Assembly: GCA_025024175.1 (NCBI GenBank)
Contig: QCXZ01000041.1
Span: 5,699,786-5,763,785, forward strand
Length of the DNA: 64,000 bases
Direction: 5' to 3'
From: Rhyzopertha dominica
Taxonomy: Eukaryota; Arthropoda; Insecta; Coleoptera; Bostrichidae
Each line of letters begins with the position of its first letter. Position 1 is the stretch's first letter. The notes under the pieces are model-generated. The model was given only the letters and a program-made list of their open reading frames with translations. It was not told where the DNA came from and made no database searches. Below are positions 1 to 12,549 of this stretch, one piece after another. A program made the position numbers and the translations under genes.

Positions 1-121
1 TATTAGCCCGGACATTTCCACTAAACAAAATTCAATTTGGTTACTATGGCAACGATGGTTTATAAAACAAGTTTGGTCTATAAAAGTTCAATTGAGACAA
101 AACTTAACTTTTGAATACGTC

Positions 122-338
122 ATGCCTGAGAAAAAGGTAAATTTTAATAAAATCGAGTTTCGTTCATTTATTTTTGAAGGGGTTACCGGACAAGAGATTC
201 TTGCTGATGAACTTTTTAGATCGCATTTTCACTATGGACGAAACATGGGCCCATCACTATGACCCAGAAACTAAAGAGTCGAAACATACCGGATCTCCAC
301 GACTGCATATATTTAACAAATTACAAGGGAACTTTTGA
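122..338 (+). pseudogene. Internally deleted mariner-like transposase relic
   Basis: An ATG at 122 opens a short frame whose start resembles the N-terminal helix-turn-helix of mariner transposases (KIEFRSFI, then a GxxGQEI pattern). After about 35 codons the similarity jumps, one frame over, to the first catalytic block: MDETWAHHYDPETK at about 234-275, where the D of DETW is the first metal-binding aspartate. Most of the DNA-binding domain and everything after the first catalytic block are missing, so this is a deletion derivative. The frame closes at a TGA at 336-338. It differs from the three mariner copies further along, whose block reads GDETWVAY, so it belongs to another lineage. I could not find matching terminal inverted repeats. 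Confidence 0.6.
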
Positions 339-625
339 AAGTTAGGTACTAAACTTTAAATTGATCGATGCAGGTGTTATTATAGATGACCTTGAATTGA
401 TCACAATTGCATTAATTCTAGAATCCAAAAATGTGAAAAAAGTCAGGGTGTTCTATTTAAAATAAGAAAACAAGCATTTATTTCTGGGATAACAGGTAGT
501 TATAGCAGTTTGAGAAAATTTAAGTTATGGCACTGTTTGAATTAGTGCGCCAAATTTCAAAATCTTTTCATTTTTATTTTCTTGGATACTTCTAGCTAAG
601 GTTTTCGTTCAACATATTGCATATA
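339..625. other. AT-rich stretch without recognisable features
   Basis: No open frame, RNA gene or repeat could be recognised here. The last two bases are the TA target dinucleotide of the mariner that follows. Confidence 0.5.
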
Positions 626-1909
626 CGAGGCATGTTTTTTAAGTAAGTACCGTTTTGGAATTAAAAAAAGACGTGCAAAGATATCGCAATAATTTTACCT
701 TACATGAAAGCCTGTACCTTAATCTACTTTTCTACATAATTTCCGTGAATACTGAGGCACTTGTCATAACGTGGCACCAGTTTTTGAATACCCTCCTCAT
801 AAAATTCTGCCGCCTTACTTGTTAACCACTGTATCACAAATGTTTCGACTTCGTTATCGTCTTGAAGACGCTGACCACCCAGGTGTTTCTTCAAGTGCAG
901 GTTCAAATGGTAGTCGCTGGGCGCCAGATCAGGGCTGTATGGAGGATGATCTAGAGTTTCCCATTTAAAAGATTTGATGAGATCTTTGGTCCGATTAGCC
1001 ACTGTCATGCAGCAAAACGATACCCTTACTCAACTTGCCACGTCTTTTGTTCTGGATTGCACGACGCAGATTGTTCAATGTTTTACAATAAGACGCTGCA
1101 TTGATTGTCTCATTACGAGGCAGAAACTCCACTAGCAATACTCCTTTTCTGTCCCAAAAAACTGTGCACATGATTTTCCGGGCAGAAATTGTTTGCTTAA
1201 ACTTCACTCACACATGGATTGTTGTTTCGATCCTGGTGTGACGTAGGCCACCCATGTTTCGTCACCAGTAACAATTTGGTCTAAAAAATCTTCACCTTCA
1301 TTGTGGTACCGCTCAAGGAAAGAATGCACTGCCTAAATCCGTGTGCAAATCCGTCAACATTTTCGGAACCCAACGTGAACACAATTTCCGGTAATCCAAA
1401 TTCTCGGTCACAATGCGATACAAAAAACTACGAGAATATTGAGGAAAGCAGTCGCACAATGATGAAATTGTAAAGCGTCTGTTTTCTCTCACCTTTTCGT
1501 TCACTTTCTGCACCAAATCTTCATTAACGACCGAAGGACGCCCATTCCGTTCTTCATTATGCACATTTGTGCGGCCATCTTTAAATATTCTCACCCATTT
1601 CCTTACCATTCCATCACTCATAATGTTTTGTCCGTAAACTTCACAGATCTCACGATGAATATCGATCGGTTTTACGCCTTTAGCACTAAGAAATCGTATA
1701 ACAGCCCGTACTTCACAATCGGCGGGACTCACGATTGTCGGAGGTATCTTAAACACTCAGTAAACAACGTATACAATGAAGAATCAAACTGTAATGGCGT
1801 CAGTGCGTAGACAAGAGATGTAGGTAACCAGCGCGCATGCGCGGAACGCCGACCGTAGCGCTGCGGCGGCGGAATCGCAAAACGCTACTTACTTAAAAAA
1901 CATGCCTCG
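626..1909 (-). mobile_element. mariner element, copy 1 (DD34D family, full length, decayed)
   Basis: The element is flanked by TA dinucleotides at 624-625 and 1910-1911, the expected mariner target duplication. Its ends are inverted repeats of about 31 bp starting CGAGGCATG, with a single mismatch. At 1284 bp it has the usual mariner size, slightly shortened by internal deletions. The transposase reads on the minus strand. Two further copies of the same family lie at 20163-21494 and 25607-26919. The outer ends are well preserved although the gene is not, so it could still be mobilised in trans. This copy carries more lesions than the other two and is probably the oldest. Confidence 0.93.
724..1747 (-). 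pseudogene. mariner transposase, copy 1 (broken)
   Basis: Transposase of the mariner DD34D family, which cuts and inserts the element at TA sites in the nucleus. The N-terminal DNA-binding part is open, but the start codon that reads ATG in the other copies is ATA here (1745-1747). Compared with the other copies there is a 25-nt deletion near 1207, a 14-nt deletion near 1004 that removes the residues right after the second catalytic aspartate (the NARPH block), and smaller losses near 1315-1345. The C-terminal block with the third aspartate (YSPDLAPSDYHL) is readable at 724-950 in another frame. The protein cannot be made from this copy. Confidence 0.92.
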
Positions 1910-1911
1910 TA

Positions 1912-2537
1912 CATCAATTTCAATAAAATGTGGGGTAATATGGTTTACAACCTTTATATATCTAATTAATTATTTTTTCAAGCTGCTGGTTTTGAATTAT
2001 TTTTACATAACTCGGTAAACAGCTGTCAACCGATACTCCAAATAGTTTAATCCGATGGTGATAGTGATCTCGTTTTTATAATCCTGCTATTTGTGAAAGT
2101 GACATTTGCAGTACTTCCAGAAAGTTTAAGGCTGCTTTTGCAGCTGGGATGTGGTAACGTACAAGCTTTCCTGTTCAGGGACTGTATAATATAATACAAT
2201 TTTATTAGTCGTAGTTGTGACTTTCCATTTACTACTACTTACTGACTACTACTGAGGATATTCTTGTTTTCAATTCAGGTGTAAAGTCTGATGTATCGAA
2301 TTATAGGTCATTTTTCATTATCTATAGCCATTACGGCTGATCGTTAATGTGTCTTCCTAACTTTTAGTTAACCGTCATGGATTTACGAAAGGTATTTTGA
2401 TTGCAACTAATTATGAGTACATTCTGTTTATTTCTAATGGTTTTAACGATATGAGGCCGATAAACGTGCATTGATCTTGGGAAAGCTAAGACCTAAGATC
2501 TAAGGATCTCATTAATCATACGATTTTACTTTAAAAA
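1912..2537. other. AT-rich stretch, nothing recognised
   Basis: No coding similarity, tandem repeat or terminal repeat was seen. A simple run of ACTACT-like sequence near 2230-2250 is too short to call a microsatellite. Confidence 0.4.
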
Positions 2538-2753
2538 ATGGCCAACTTAGGAGTATTTGGTAGCATAATCGACTTCATTGGTGTAAAATCACCTTCCTAT
2601 GATATTCCGAGCAGCGTTATTGAAATTGATACCCTAGCGCCTATATTGTTAAATATTCAGATGATCTCAAAATTGCAAAATTTATTACATCGATTGAAGA
2701 TAACCCTGCGTTCCAATTCGATCTGGATGATTTTGTTGATTGGTGTAAGTAAG
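2538..2753 (+). pseudogene. LINE reverse transcriptase scrap (Jockey/CR1-like)
   Basis: Two neighbouring reading frames carry adjacent blocks of a non-LTR reverse transcriptase. The first (about 2560-2650) resembles the segment leading into the G-V-x-Q-G-x-x-L-x-P-x-L-F motif, here degenerate (IDTLAPILLNI). The second, starting at 2654, has the catalytic box YSDDLKIAKF followed by FVDWCK, the spacing seen in Jockey- and CR1-type LINEs between the catalytic aspartates and the W-C motif. A one-base frameshift separates the blocks. No endonuclease or 3' tail was found, so this is a short internal fragment. Confidence 0.68.
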
Positions 2754-5700
2754 CTCATGTTACCTCCCTATTGTTGCTAGGTAATAAAACACCAAAAACA
2801 AAACATGGAATGGCGATAATTCGTTATTCGACTTGCTAAAACAGGGGGCACGAAGAGTAAAGGTACTTACCGAAAAAAAAATAAGGCACAAGCTTACTAT
2901 TGCACCGACTAACCCACACAGCAGAGTGGGGTGGGTAAACATAAAAATATACATGTATTGTAGTTAAAGAGAGCGCCACCCGTTTTGTATGAGCTTAGAG
3001 TGAAGCTTGCGCTGGGTTTCACAATTAAGAAAACGGGAAACTACTTAAGAAAATTCACGTAATAGACCAGTACAATTTTCGCCAACTAAAATGTTCATTT
3101 ATTTAACCAACCCTGATTTATAACAACATACGTACGACACAAATATCCGTGCATGAATAGTTAATAGCGGTAATACAACTATAGTTATATGTTTATAGTA
3201 AATATTGATTGCTAACAAAAATCTACAAAGAGAGAAACATGAAATGCATTTGTGTGACAAAACAAAACATACACAACNGTGTGAGACGAGATGGTGGTAC
3301 CTTTGTCTAATTATACTCGGTTTACAATTAGCCTTAATAATGTTCAGCTTTTATTTTGTCTTAACAAGATAAAAATAGTAAAGAGAGGAGGCAATCTAGA
3401 CACCCACAAAAACATGCACGGACATGCTGGATAAGGAGAAAAATCCTAAAGAACCACCGTTTAGGACACCAGAAGCAAATTAAGTGTAGATTGAATTGTG
3501 GTGACTACCAATGACGAGAGTGATGACCGATAAGGCGGGGCTTCCTGAGGTGATCCAAATCTCCATAAGACGTAAACTTCGGGTTGTAAAACACGTTTCC
3601 AATAGAATGAATCCTATTGTAAAATAATGGGAACCAACCCAGATCACAAGTCCAAGGAAAAAAGGCCTAAAAATTTATAATGCTGACCAATAAAATTTAT
3701 CTTTTATTAATCATTTTCTTACCAGGTGGTAATGGTCTTCAGTTAGATTTAAAATTGAGAGCAGCAAAAATTATATTAGCTACCAATCCAGCTAACGGTA
3801 TGACCTACGACCAAAAAAATAAGAAACAATGAAAACGAAATCGGAATTTTCCTTCACGATATGGATAAGGAATTCAACCAACAGTGGGTTACAAAAGCCA
3901 AAGACAAGTAAACTCGAAATTTGCCATAAAAAGTCGAATTCTCCGAAAATCAAGCAACGGACGAAAGAGGCTAACAAATTAGTTTAATTACTCCAAAATC
4001 GCCAAAGGAGAACGTTAAGGCAGAAGTTCTACACGAATCTTCAAAATATTGCGATATCTGCTCGCACCAGCAGCAGAAAACATACTGGATCCAAGGATCC
4101 GCAAATAGGGAAAGAAGGTTGATACAACTCTCACCTCATTCATACTGGAAGCAAAGTAACGAGAAAGACGACTGGTTGTATACCATCAATGGCAGTACGA
4201 AATGAAAAATTCATAAAATACCACAAATAAACCAAATAGTTGTTCACAAAATAATTCATACACTAAAGCTAAATATCGTGCTAATTGTTCAGGGTTTCGA
4301 TAAAATGCAACGTTGACCAATACCTATAATTATACAATCAGTAGTGCCATTAATATAGTTTTAACTAAGTTAAAAACCCAGGTGTAATTGCTGATTAATA
4401 ATTTATATTTGTACCTCACATTAAAAATTCTTGTCTCATCGGTCAACTCTTTATAATATCAATGGGTGTAGCCCACTGAAATAGGATAATCTTGTAATAG
4501 CAGTTCATTTCTGGTTTTACTCTCGAAAAAAAAATAACGAGATTTTTGACTCTAAATGCGCAGATGACATATAAACAGCTAAAAAAGCCGAAAAAGTGTG
4601 TGGCAGACGGGGATGCTAATCACTAATACGAACACTTAAACAAAATCTTTAGTCATTCAATCCCCGAAGCCACGTTGACCGAGTCTCTTATTAACTACTT
4701 TTGACTAATTTTAGCATTTTAATTCACCTGGTGCCTTCCGCCCTTGTACGCCATTAGGTTGGCCGAATAACGACGTGCTATATCAGGTGGCGTAGGGTAC
4801 CGTAAAACGAACACAAAAGAGACAGCAAACGGAAATAGGTTCTAGTTATCGCCTGGTAACTAACTATCGCCAGGTAGAGCAGAGAACCATTGAACATGCT
4901 CCATTTACCTTTGGTGTAGTCTGGTCAGCTGCTAAACCTTGTGAGTCTCGATGTGCGGCTTGAAGCCGCTGGCGGTCGTGAACACACACGCGCTACTTAA
5001 TTTCGTATAGACCTGATAAAAACGAAAGATTCGAATTTTTCTAACCACAGTATATTTACAAGTTTTAAGAAATCGCATGCAATAACAAAAATGAAATAGT
5101 AAGAATAATAACAAATTGAATTGAAATTACGTAGTGTATCGTCGCACGAACCGCCTCTTAGACAAATTTAAGAAAATTTGGATTCAAGACGAATTTAGAT
5201 AACTGAAAAACAAACGAAGCGCAAGTTGAGCACAAGATCAACTGATTTCTAAAACACTCTCAAGTCCTTAAATAACCTCGGTATGAAATGTTCCAGAAAG
5301 ATCGGAAGCTCCACTCTGATTGGTGGACACGGAGGGCTAACATCCCTTCTACTGGATTTGGCGGCAAATGCTGCGATGCATTCCGTTCACATAAATAAAT
5401 TTCATATGAACTTCGCAAAACTTAATTAAATCAAATCCTAACTAGCTCGTGATCCTCCCAAGGTGAGGTTGGAAAATCACGCGAGAGAGTAGCCTTTATC
5501 TTGTAAATTATTCTCTTATTAGGTTTACATCTCTCTGTGGGAAAAAGTACCTCACTAACGACAATTACGCTACCTCTCGTCCCTAAGTTCGCCTAGGTTA
5601 ACCTAGACACCTGCCTTACCTGAGACCAACCAACGATTCACTTTAACTTGATCACACGTTTTCGCCGCGTATTTCCCTTAATCGAAATTTCGTTGTCTTT

Positions 5701-8144
5701 GTTCATGACGGCTGTACCGTTAGGTTACTCATAAACGGACCATAAACTTTACCCCGGGCAAACGGCATCGTGACGAATTCGGATTTCTCTACAATTTAGA
5801 AGACCGACAAAGAAGTATTTCTTTTAATGGTTATTGCTAGGATATTGCCGAGTATCTGTTACGGAACAAAGCAGTATACGATTTTGAATGACATCCTCAA
5901 GTTCCTCTCTTTTTAAATCGCCTAAACCGAGCCAGGATGTTATAATAAAGTGACAATACACAGTAAAACGCGACAATGAATGTTCTAGAATGTTCGACGT
6001 CGAACCCCTCGCTTGTAAAATATCGAAAAAATTATTGACCGTACCTAATATGATACCCATCTGCAAAAATACTGGAAAAATACGTTAACTTCTGCCCTAG
6101 GAACAGCCCTCATGTTACAAGTGAATATTGTGAGAATTACTTAGCTTTTTATCAGTCTACCTAAAATGAGATACCTACTTCAGCTGTGTGACGCCGGACT
6201 TAAGCACCTGCGATTTTGCTATTTGCTTAATTACTAGTAGAAACAAAGTTTGACACACCCACCATTTTCCGCTCCAACACTCAACTAGCCTTTCCATAAA
6301 ACCATCGAAACCTCCTAAGACAAACAGCATAACTTGTATCGCACTTCGGCAGTTTACCTGCCGATTTCGACAGGGTTATCTTGTTCTGCGAATTACGACA
6401 CGGATTCATTTCCCTTACAGCCCCAGTTTCATCCTGAGCTTTCGCCAAAGTACATATTCTCCCTCTTCCCGACTGTATCTCCTGCACGGGCCCAAACGCC
6501 ATTATTCACAGGGACGTAAATCTGTAGAGAGCCCGGAGCTTTGGCCCAAATCTTCCCTTTCCGGAATAACAACCGCGCGGCTGCCAGATGGGACGGAATG
6601 GCCCGAGTATGCGGACGTTTTGGGGTCAGTAGAAAATGGAAAATTGAATTTGCGTACGTGGTTCTAAGCTGTTCTTCACAAAAAGAAACTGAAGGCTTGC
6701 GCTGAAAGTCGCAGCTTCGTATTGTTGTGCTTTCCATAAAATTAAGAGCGAGCAAGTTGATGGTTTTAAGCAATTTACTGGATTATGTCAGTGGTACTCG
6801 TACATTGATTTTACCGTTCTGCAAACAAATAGTGGAGCATTCTTATGAAGTAAAGTCTGGCAACGCTGCGCACCAGGCAGCATCTGCTCTAGTATTGCCA
6901 CTTACCCCACAAACTTTTAGTTTTACATTTGGAGTGTACACCTTGCAATATCTAGCCGATCAATACGTTTCCGATTTTATTATTCGGAGGCGTGAGTTAT
7001 GTCCTTGAGGAGGAAGCAAGACGTTCAGTTGGTGCCAATGCCCTTTAGTTCCGATTTTTTGTAAGCTTTTTTTGCAAGAAGTGAATGAGAGCTTAGCTTA
7101 ACAATTATTAATCTTGGGCAATAAAGATTTTTCGAAAGTGAGCCCTTGTTTTAGTCCAAAAGAGAATATTTAATAAAACGATAAATGCGGTTGCAACACA
7201 TAAACCAGTTGCTTTCACATAATTGGTATTATAAGAATTCTTGCGTAATTAAATTAATATGAATTATATCTTATTATTAAGAAATAAAACAGACTGACAC
7301 TGTTTAGATGTCATCTAATTAAACGTAATATTAAATGTTTGCTAGTAACATCGATTCTTTTGGAATGCAAGGGATAGTACATACTAGTTCATAAATAATA
7401 CCAAATATCTGGCTTAAGTACCTATATAAATCGCCTTAATTAACAAAAAGTTATTATTTGTCGCAGTATTTACGGTATATTATTTCAAAATCGTTCGATT
7501 GCCAAAAATTTAAATGTTAAGACCTAAATTACTTGTTCCGGATATGTAATTACAATAGCTCGAAAGCTAAGTCACAAAGTGAAAGATCACGAATAATCTA
7601 CTACGTTATGTATTCTAAAACTGAGGGTCTTTGTCGTTTTGTACATTAAGCTCTAAAGAAGGATATTGAAAACTAACGTAAATTATAAGTTCTCTTCAGA
7701 CTGGTAAATCTTAGCTTCTTGCAGTATACCATAAAACCAAAATTGTCAGAAGATATACACACAACGTAGGTTCACAAGACTCATATGCAACACAGTCCGC
7801 GGTGTAGTTTTCTTTTACCTTACCTATACATAAAACACTGTGTTCGTATACTAGCGGTAATAAGATAAATTGTAGCAATAGTTTTTCTGTATCTTTAACA
7901 AATTACATTATTTAGCACCAGTATGTATATAGTTAAGACTTTTCTGTTTTAGTTGTAAACAACTTATGCTTGTTATGATTGCATACCAAAAGGTTTTACC
8001 TCAAAATACCTAAAGATAACGATTGATTTAAGTAAAACTGTTTTGTATTGCACTTAAGTTATTTTTGTTGTGTAGTAACCTTGATTAGATTTGGATTTGC
8101 ATACCAAGAAACACCAGTGGTGTTTAAATTATTTATTGATGGCC
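2754..8144. other. Long gene-less stretch
   Basis: About 5.4 kb in which I recognise no protein family, RNA gene or complete repeat. Short chance open frames occur, none with recognisable motifs. Within it, about 6360-6620 is richer in G+C than its surroundings, with CCCGAG, GGCCCG and CCGCGCGG runs, and may be regulatory. A single N is present near 3279. Parts may be TE remnants too old to read by eye. Confidence 0.4.
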
Positions 8145-8175
8145 GACGTTTCGATCAATATGTGATCTTCTTCAG
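8145..8175 (-). ncRNA. Hammerhead-ribozyme-like motif at PLE 3' end
   Basis: Read on the minus strand, CTGAAGA (8175-8169) is followed by a hairpin with GATC/GATC arms around a 7-nt loop, then GAAAC (8152-8148) and GTC (8147-8145). This matches the order of a hammerhead core: CUGANGA, stem II, GAAA, cleavage triplet, with a minimal stem III. Penelope-like elements are known to carry such minimal hammerheads in their terminal repeats, and this motif lies just past the coding end of a PLE. Self-cleavage is inferred, not shown. The stem II is short (4 bp). Confidence 0.55.
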
Positions 8176-8404
8176 GGCAATGAAAGCCGATGATAGTGAC
8201 AAGCAACAACATATTTTAGAATAAAAAAGAAAACACATGTACATATAAAATATATTAAAATCGTATATTATACTTACCAATAAACGAACACCATGTCAAA
8301 ATAAAACATAACAAGAAAGTCATAAAAGAGATGTGACGTATTCATTTCTTATAACTGCAAATTAAATTGTTATAAACGGTGTTTAAATTTCCTATATCTT
8401 GTTT

Positions 8405-9085
8405 CTTTTTAATGCTGTTTGTAATTTTTTTTAATATTGATCATTTCTTTAAAGAGTCTCTTATGTAATTTTTCTTCTTTGTCCAATATTTTTGCTTGAT
8501 CGAAATTGAAAGTATGTAGAAATCTTTCAGAATGTTCCGCTGACGCAGTCTTGTTATTCGAAATAGCCAAAGAAGCAAACCTAACACTCCTAATATGCTC
8601 GTTCAGATGAGTTTTGAAATATCTCCTTGTTTGACCTATATAACTATAGACTACATTACTTTCTAAGTTTCAGTGTTTGCGTTTTTAATTTGGAATAAAA
8701 CTGTTTTACCGAATCGTGACACTTAAATGCAATTTTTGTTTTTTCATCTGCTAACAGCTTTGAAATTTTTTCGGAAACTCCTGATATGTAAGGAATTTTA
8801 TAGTAATTTACTTGGTCGTTGTCAATGTTATTTTGTTTTTTAAAAATAATATTATTGTTAAGGATCTTATTTAACAATTTAATAGAGTAGTTGTTTTTTA
8901 TCAGGTAGTCTTTAATATGCTGGATGTTTTTTCATGAAATTCTGGGTGTGATAACTTTACAGCTCATTGTATAAGTTAGTAATAATGTGTATTTTATGTT
9001 GAAAGGGGTGAGTCGAGTTATAGTTGAGAAACCTTTCAGAGAAAGTCGGTTTGTGGTACAAGTCAGTTATGATTTGATTCGTCTC
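8405..9085 (-). pseudogene. Penelope-like retroelement protein, C-terminal part (RT tail and GIY-YIG), PLE A
   Basis: On the minus strand the end of a Penelope-like polyprotein can be followed through several frames. Upstream is the RT tail (YHKPTFSERFLNY at about 9000-9060, then the region preceding the linker). Next comes the linker, with the conserved IPYISGVSEK start at about 8730-8790. Last is the GIY-YIG endonuclease, where YSYIGQT and a downstream AEHSERF block are visible at about 8500-8650. The first half of the GIY-YIG signature is deleted and there are at least two frameshifts (near 8930 and 8650). The catalytic RT core is missing, as expected for 5' truncation during target-primed insertion. 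PLEs copy themselves by reverse transcription; this copy is dead. Confidence 0.88.
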
Positions 9086-11131
9086 TTATTTTTGTTGCTT
9101 CTGTTCTAATACTAGTAGGTATTATTATACCTAATAGAGTCTTTAAATAATTTACCACCTGTTGTTCATTATTCTAGATTGTATGGAAGAGTTGGCGAAA
9201 TGCATTGCGTGTTTAATGTCTATATGAAAGATTTTAAAAATTCTGTTGACATTAACATATCCAGGGAGCCACGGGATTGACCACCAGTAGGCAGGTTTAT
9301 CGCGCAGCAAACCAGCATCTTCTACACCTTTTCCCTATGAGTTTTTTGCAAGTTAGTTATCTATTGACATATTTGACGGCAAACTAATTCAAATTGTTTT
9401 TTTATCACGTAGGATTATTACTTGTAATTATAAACCCAGCTCAAGCAACCGTAACTCGCACGTTGGACAAAATAGCAGAAAATAAAACAGACCAGAGATT
9501 ACCACTAAAATGTCAGTATTATTGTTTGGAAGTATTTTCTAATCTTCTCTGCACTAGTTTACCAACATCCGATTGGATTATTGGAATGTATAATAAAAAG
9601 ATGTATACACGTACCGAGTACAGAGCGCTCAAATAATTTGTGTTTTCAGGAATATGGATGGGATTTTGTTAATATAAGGTTTACCAAGTTTAGACTTAAA
9701 GCTACTTTTAAAAGAATTTAAACTGCTTGGCCAGGAATTAAAGAATGTAATAGAAATAAACGCTTCACTGGAGCACACGTACGGAAAACAAAGCTCCAAA
9801 CTCCATCATCCAACTACACCACTTACAATCAAATGCTAGTAAAAACGCTAATACCACAACAAAACAGGGAACGCAGTACAAGCAGAAATAATCTAATTAA
9901 CCCTCTTTGACCGTCATGCTAATAATTAAAACAACCCTTCCACCGGGATTAATACTTCTGTCGAACCCCTGCGGGACGAGCTCGTATACGTAATTTAATT
10001 AATGTGGCGCGTCAAAATCCACATCGGGTCTTACAAGAGCAGCCCGCGAGCGCCGAGGCATGCCAGGTATGCGCCCCACCTTCGCTGTCGATCTTACACC
10101 CTCGCAAATAAAATTGCGCTCATCCGCGGGCTCCGGATGCCTGTCGTCGTGACGGACCAACAATGATCCATTTAAATGCTGCCGTTCAGGTGGAATTTTC
10201 AGCCCGCATCGATTCGATCGCATTGACACCGCCGAGTGGATCAAGTCGAGGCCGCGTTTGAAAAATGCCACCGCCTGCATCGGCGGTATAGTTCGATAAT
10301 CCGGTCCTGGTGCGGCGGGATCATTCCCGCATTATGGTGGATGCAGATAGCCCCCACCGAATCAATATAATTCATATTCCGCTGTTGCATAATTCATAAC
10401 GAGCACATAGATAAACAATGCAAGACGGACTCAGTGGGCTGGAACACTAAGAACATGCAGCGGCTCATGAAATAGAACAAACAGACCTGGAGCTGAATTG
10501 GTCAGGGGGGGTTACGCGCGGACTTCCATCGATTTATCATGGAAATGAAAGTATGAACGGTTAGCACGCAAGGAGCTGTTTTTGTACTAAAATTTGAATT
10601 GTTGAATTCTCTCATTGGTTCGTGCATCGTGGTAATTTAGAGCAGTTACTGGTCTGACGGTATTATTATAGTGCTAGTAATAAAAATGAGACATCCATAT
10701 GTTTTATAGAGATGGCAAGAAAATGTAATGCTTCTATACACTTTGCCTCAAAGCAACTGCTGTTAATGCTGCAGACTTTTTAGATCTATACATGAAATAT
10801 TATTATATTAACAAGTTATGAACTGGGGGGCATAACCGTAGCACCACCTTGATTTATAAGTTTTACTTGGTCAAATGCAAACATAACTTAAAGTAATTTA
10901 CAAGACGGATAAAAGAAATAAAAATATTATGAACCGCACTATTTAATTAATTTCCATAATTTAATGAATTAATTTATAAATTTGCGTGGTGCATCACTAT
11001 ATCGCCACTTAAAAAAGCTTTTAGGTGGCTGTGACCCAATGTCAAAAACATGTTTATGTTTTATAAGATAAGATAAGATTTTCTCTAAAAAATCGATGTC
11101 TCTTGAAAACACTGACAAAAAGTTATTAATC
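9086..11131. other. Gene-less stretch with a GC-rich block
   Basis: Apart from the GC-rich block listed separately, nothing could be assigned here. An open frame at 9394-9636 shows no recognised domain and could be chance. Confidence 0.35.
9950..10340. other. GC-rich non-coding block, candidate regulatory DNA
   Basis: Sharp rise in G+C within AT-rich surroundings, many CpG dinucleotides and no long open frame with a recognisable domain. It contains AATAAA-type homeodomain-like sites, an ATTTAAATG and several GCATCGATTCGAT-like words. Isolated blocks of this kind in insect gene deserts are often conserved enhancers or promoters; this is an inference from composition only. Confidence 0.3.
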
Positions 11132-12400
11132 TGACTATTTAAAGCCTTATGTAAGAAAAACCAGTAGTTTCATCAAAAATTCTTCAGACTTTATTGATAG
11201 TATAAAAGGTTTAAGTATTTCAGAAGATGATATTTTACTTAGTTTTGACGTGGTTTCTTTATTTACGAAAGTACCCATCCCTGAAACAATACATATTATC
11301 AAATTCAAGCTTAATGGCGATCCCTTAGGTGACACGATAGCCAGATTATCTGAACATTGTTTAAAATCTACGTATTTCTTATAGAACGATAATTTTTATG
11401 AACAGAAATCAGGTTGTGCAATGGGTTCACCTCTAAGTCCTGTAGTAGCCAATTTGTTTATGAAAAAGTTTGAACTGGTAGCGATAAACAGTTTTCAGTG
11501 ATGATGATGATGATGATGATATAGGTACGTAGATGACACTTTTGTTATTTGACCCCACGGTATAGAATAGTTGGGTAGGTTTCTAAATCATTTGAACAGT
11601 CATAATGCTGACATAAAATTTACTATGGAATTAGAAAGCAATGGTAGTTTACCTTTCTTGAATGTCCAAATTTACAGAATTGACGCTGGACAGTTAGGAC
11701 ACAAGGTTTACAGAAAACCCACACACACAGACGGATATTTACATGCCACATTTCACTACCCTCCATCTCAAAAGGACAGTCTTTTAAGGACGTTATTTGT
11801 TAGAGCACAAAGGTTCTCGGACGAAAGTTTTTTATAAAAAGAAATATATAATCTTAAGTCAGCGCTAGTGAGAAATGGCCATAGCAATAAGTATATTTGG
11901 TCAGCTTTTAATAAAAGTGCTCTTGCAAATCAAGTATATTCTCAGCCAGGACAAAGTAAATTGAAGTTGAGTTTGCCGTATGTACAAGGCATTTCGGAAA
12001 AATTAAAGAGGATACTTAGGAAACACGATATTTTAGTTGTTGATAGTACATATAATAATTTATATAAAATTTTAAGTTCTACTAAAGATAAAGTACATTG
12101 AGAGAGTGAAGGTGTTTACAAAATTATTTGTTCTTGCGGCAAGTGTTACATAGGTCAAACTAAAAGAGTAGGTACGCGTTTGACAGAACACATACCTGCT
12201 ACTAGGCTGCAACACATAGATAAATCTTCCGTAGCTGAACATCATATTTGACTAAACATATGATTGATAAAAGAAAACATTTACATAGAGAAAAATATTA
12301 TCACAAACGTCTAATAAAAAAAGCTATAGAAATTTGTAGGTATACTAATAATTTTAGTAGGGATTGTGGAAATTATGAGTTAATTAAGGCTATTTTGTAG
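11132..12400 (+). pseudogene. Penelope-like retroelement polyprotein (RT + GIY-YIG), PLE B
   Basis: One frame can be followed for about 1.1 kb, broken by stops. It shows reverse transcriptase motif A (LLSFDVVSLFTKVPI, near 11235), motif B (GCAMGSPLSPVVANLF, near 11415) and the catalytic box YVDD (11526-11537). The PLE-specific blocks FLNVQIY and YRKPTHTDGYLH follow (11655-11740), then LPYVQGISEKLKRIL at about 11970 and a GIY-YIG endonuclease with GVYKII and CYIGQT at about 12110-12160. The HKRLIKKAIEI block (about 12300-12340) leads to the closing TAG near 12398. In-frame stops include TAG at 11382, a run of seven TGA codons at 11499-11519, and further stops near 11554, 11568, 11835 and 12099. 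The 5' third is missing. Confidence 0.93.
11499..11520 (+). repeat. (TGA)7 microsatellite inside PLE B reverse transcriptase
   Basis: Seven perfect TGA units sit directly upstream of the YVDD codons of the PLE. They are in the reading frame of the polyprotein and therefore appear as seven consecutive stop codons. Expansion of a short GAT/TGA tract after insertion is the simplest explanation. Confidence 0.95.
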
Positions 12401-12549
12401 TTATCTTTTATCAAGTAGTTCGTGTATATTAGGTAGCTAGTTTCTTTTTCGTCGTTAGGTTCAGATTGGCACGTTGTTTCTATGACGTCTCGCTTCCTTG
12501 GTGATTTGTTTATTTACTTAAAAATTTTGTCCGGCAAGTTTTGAGGTTC

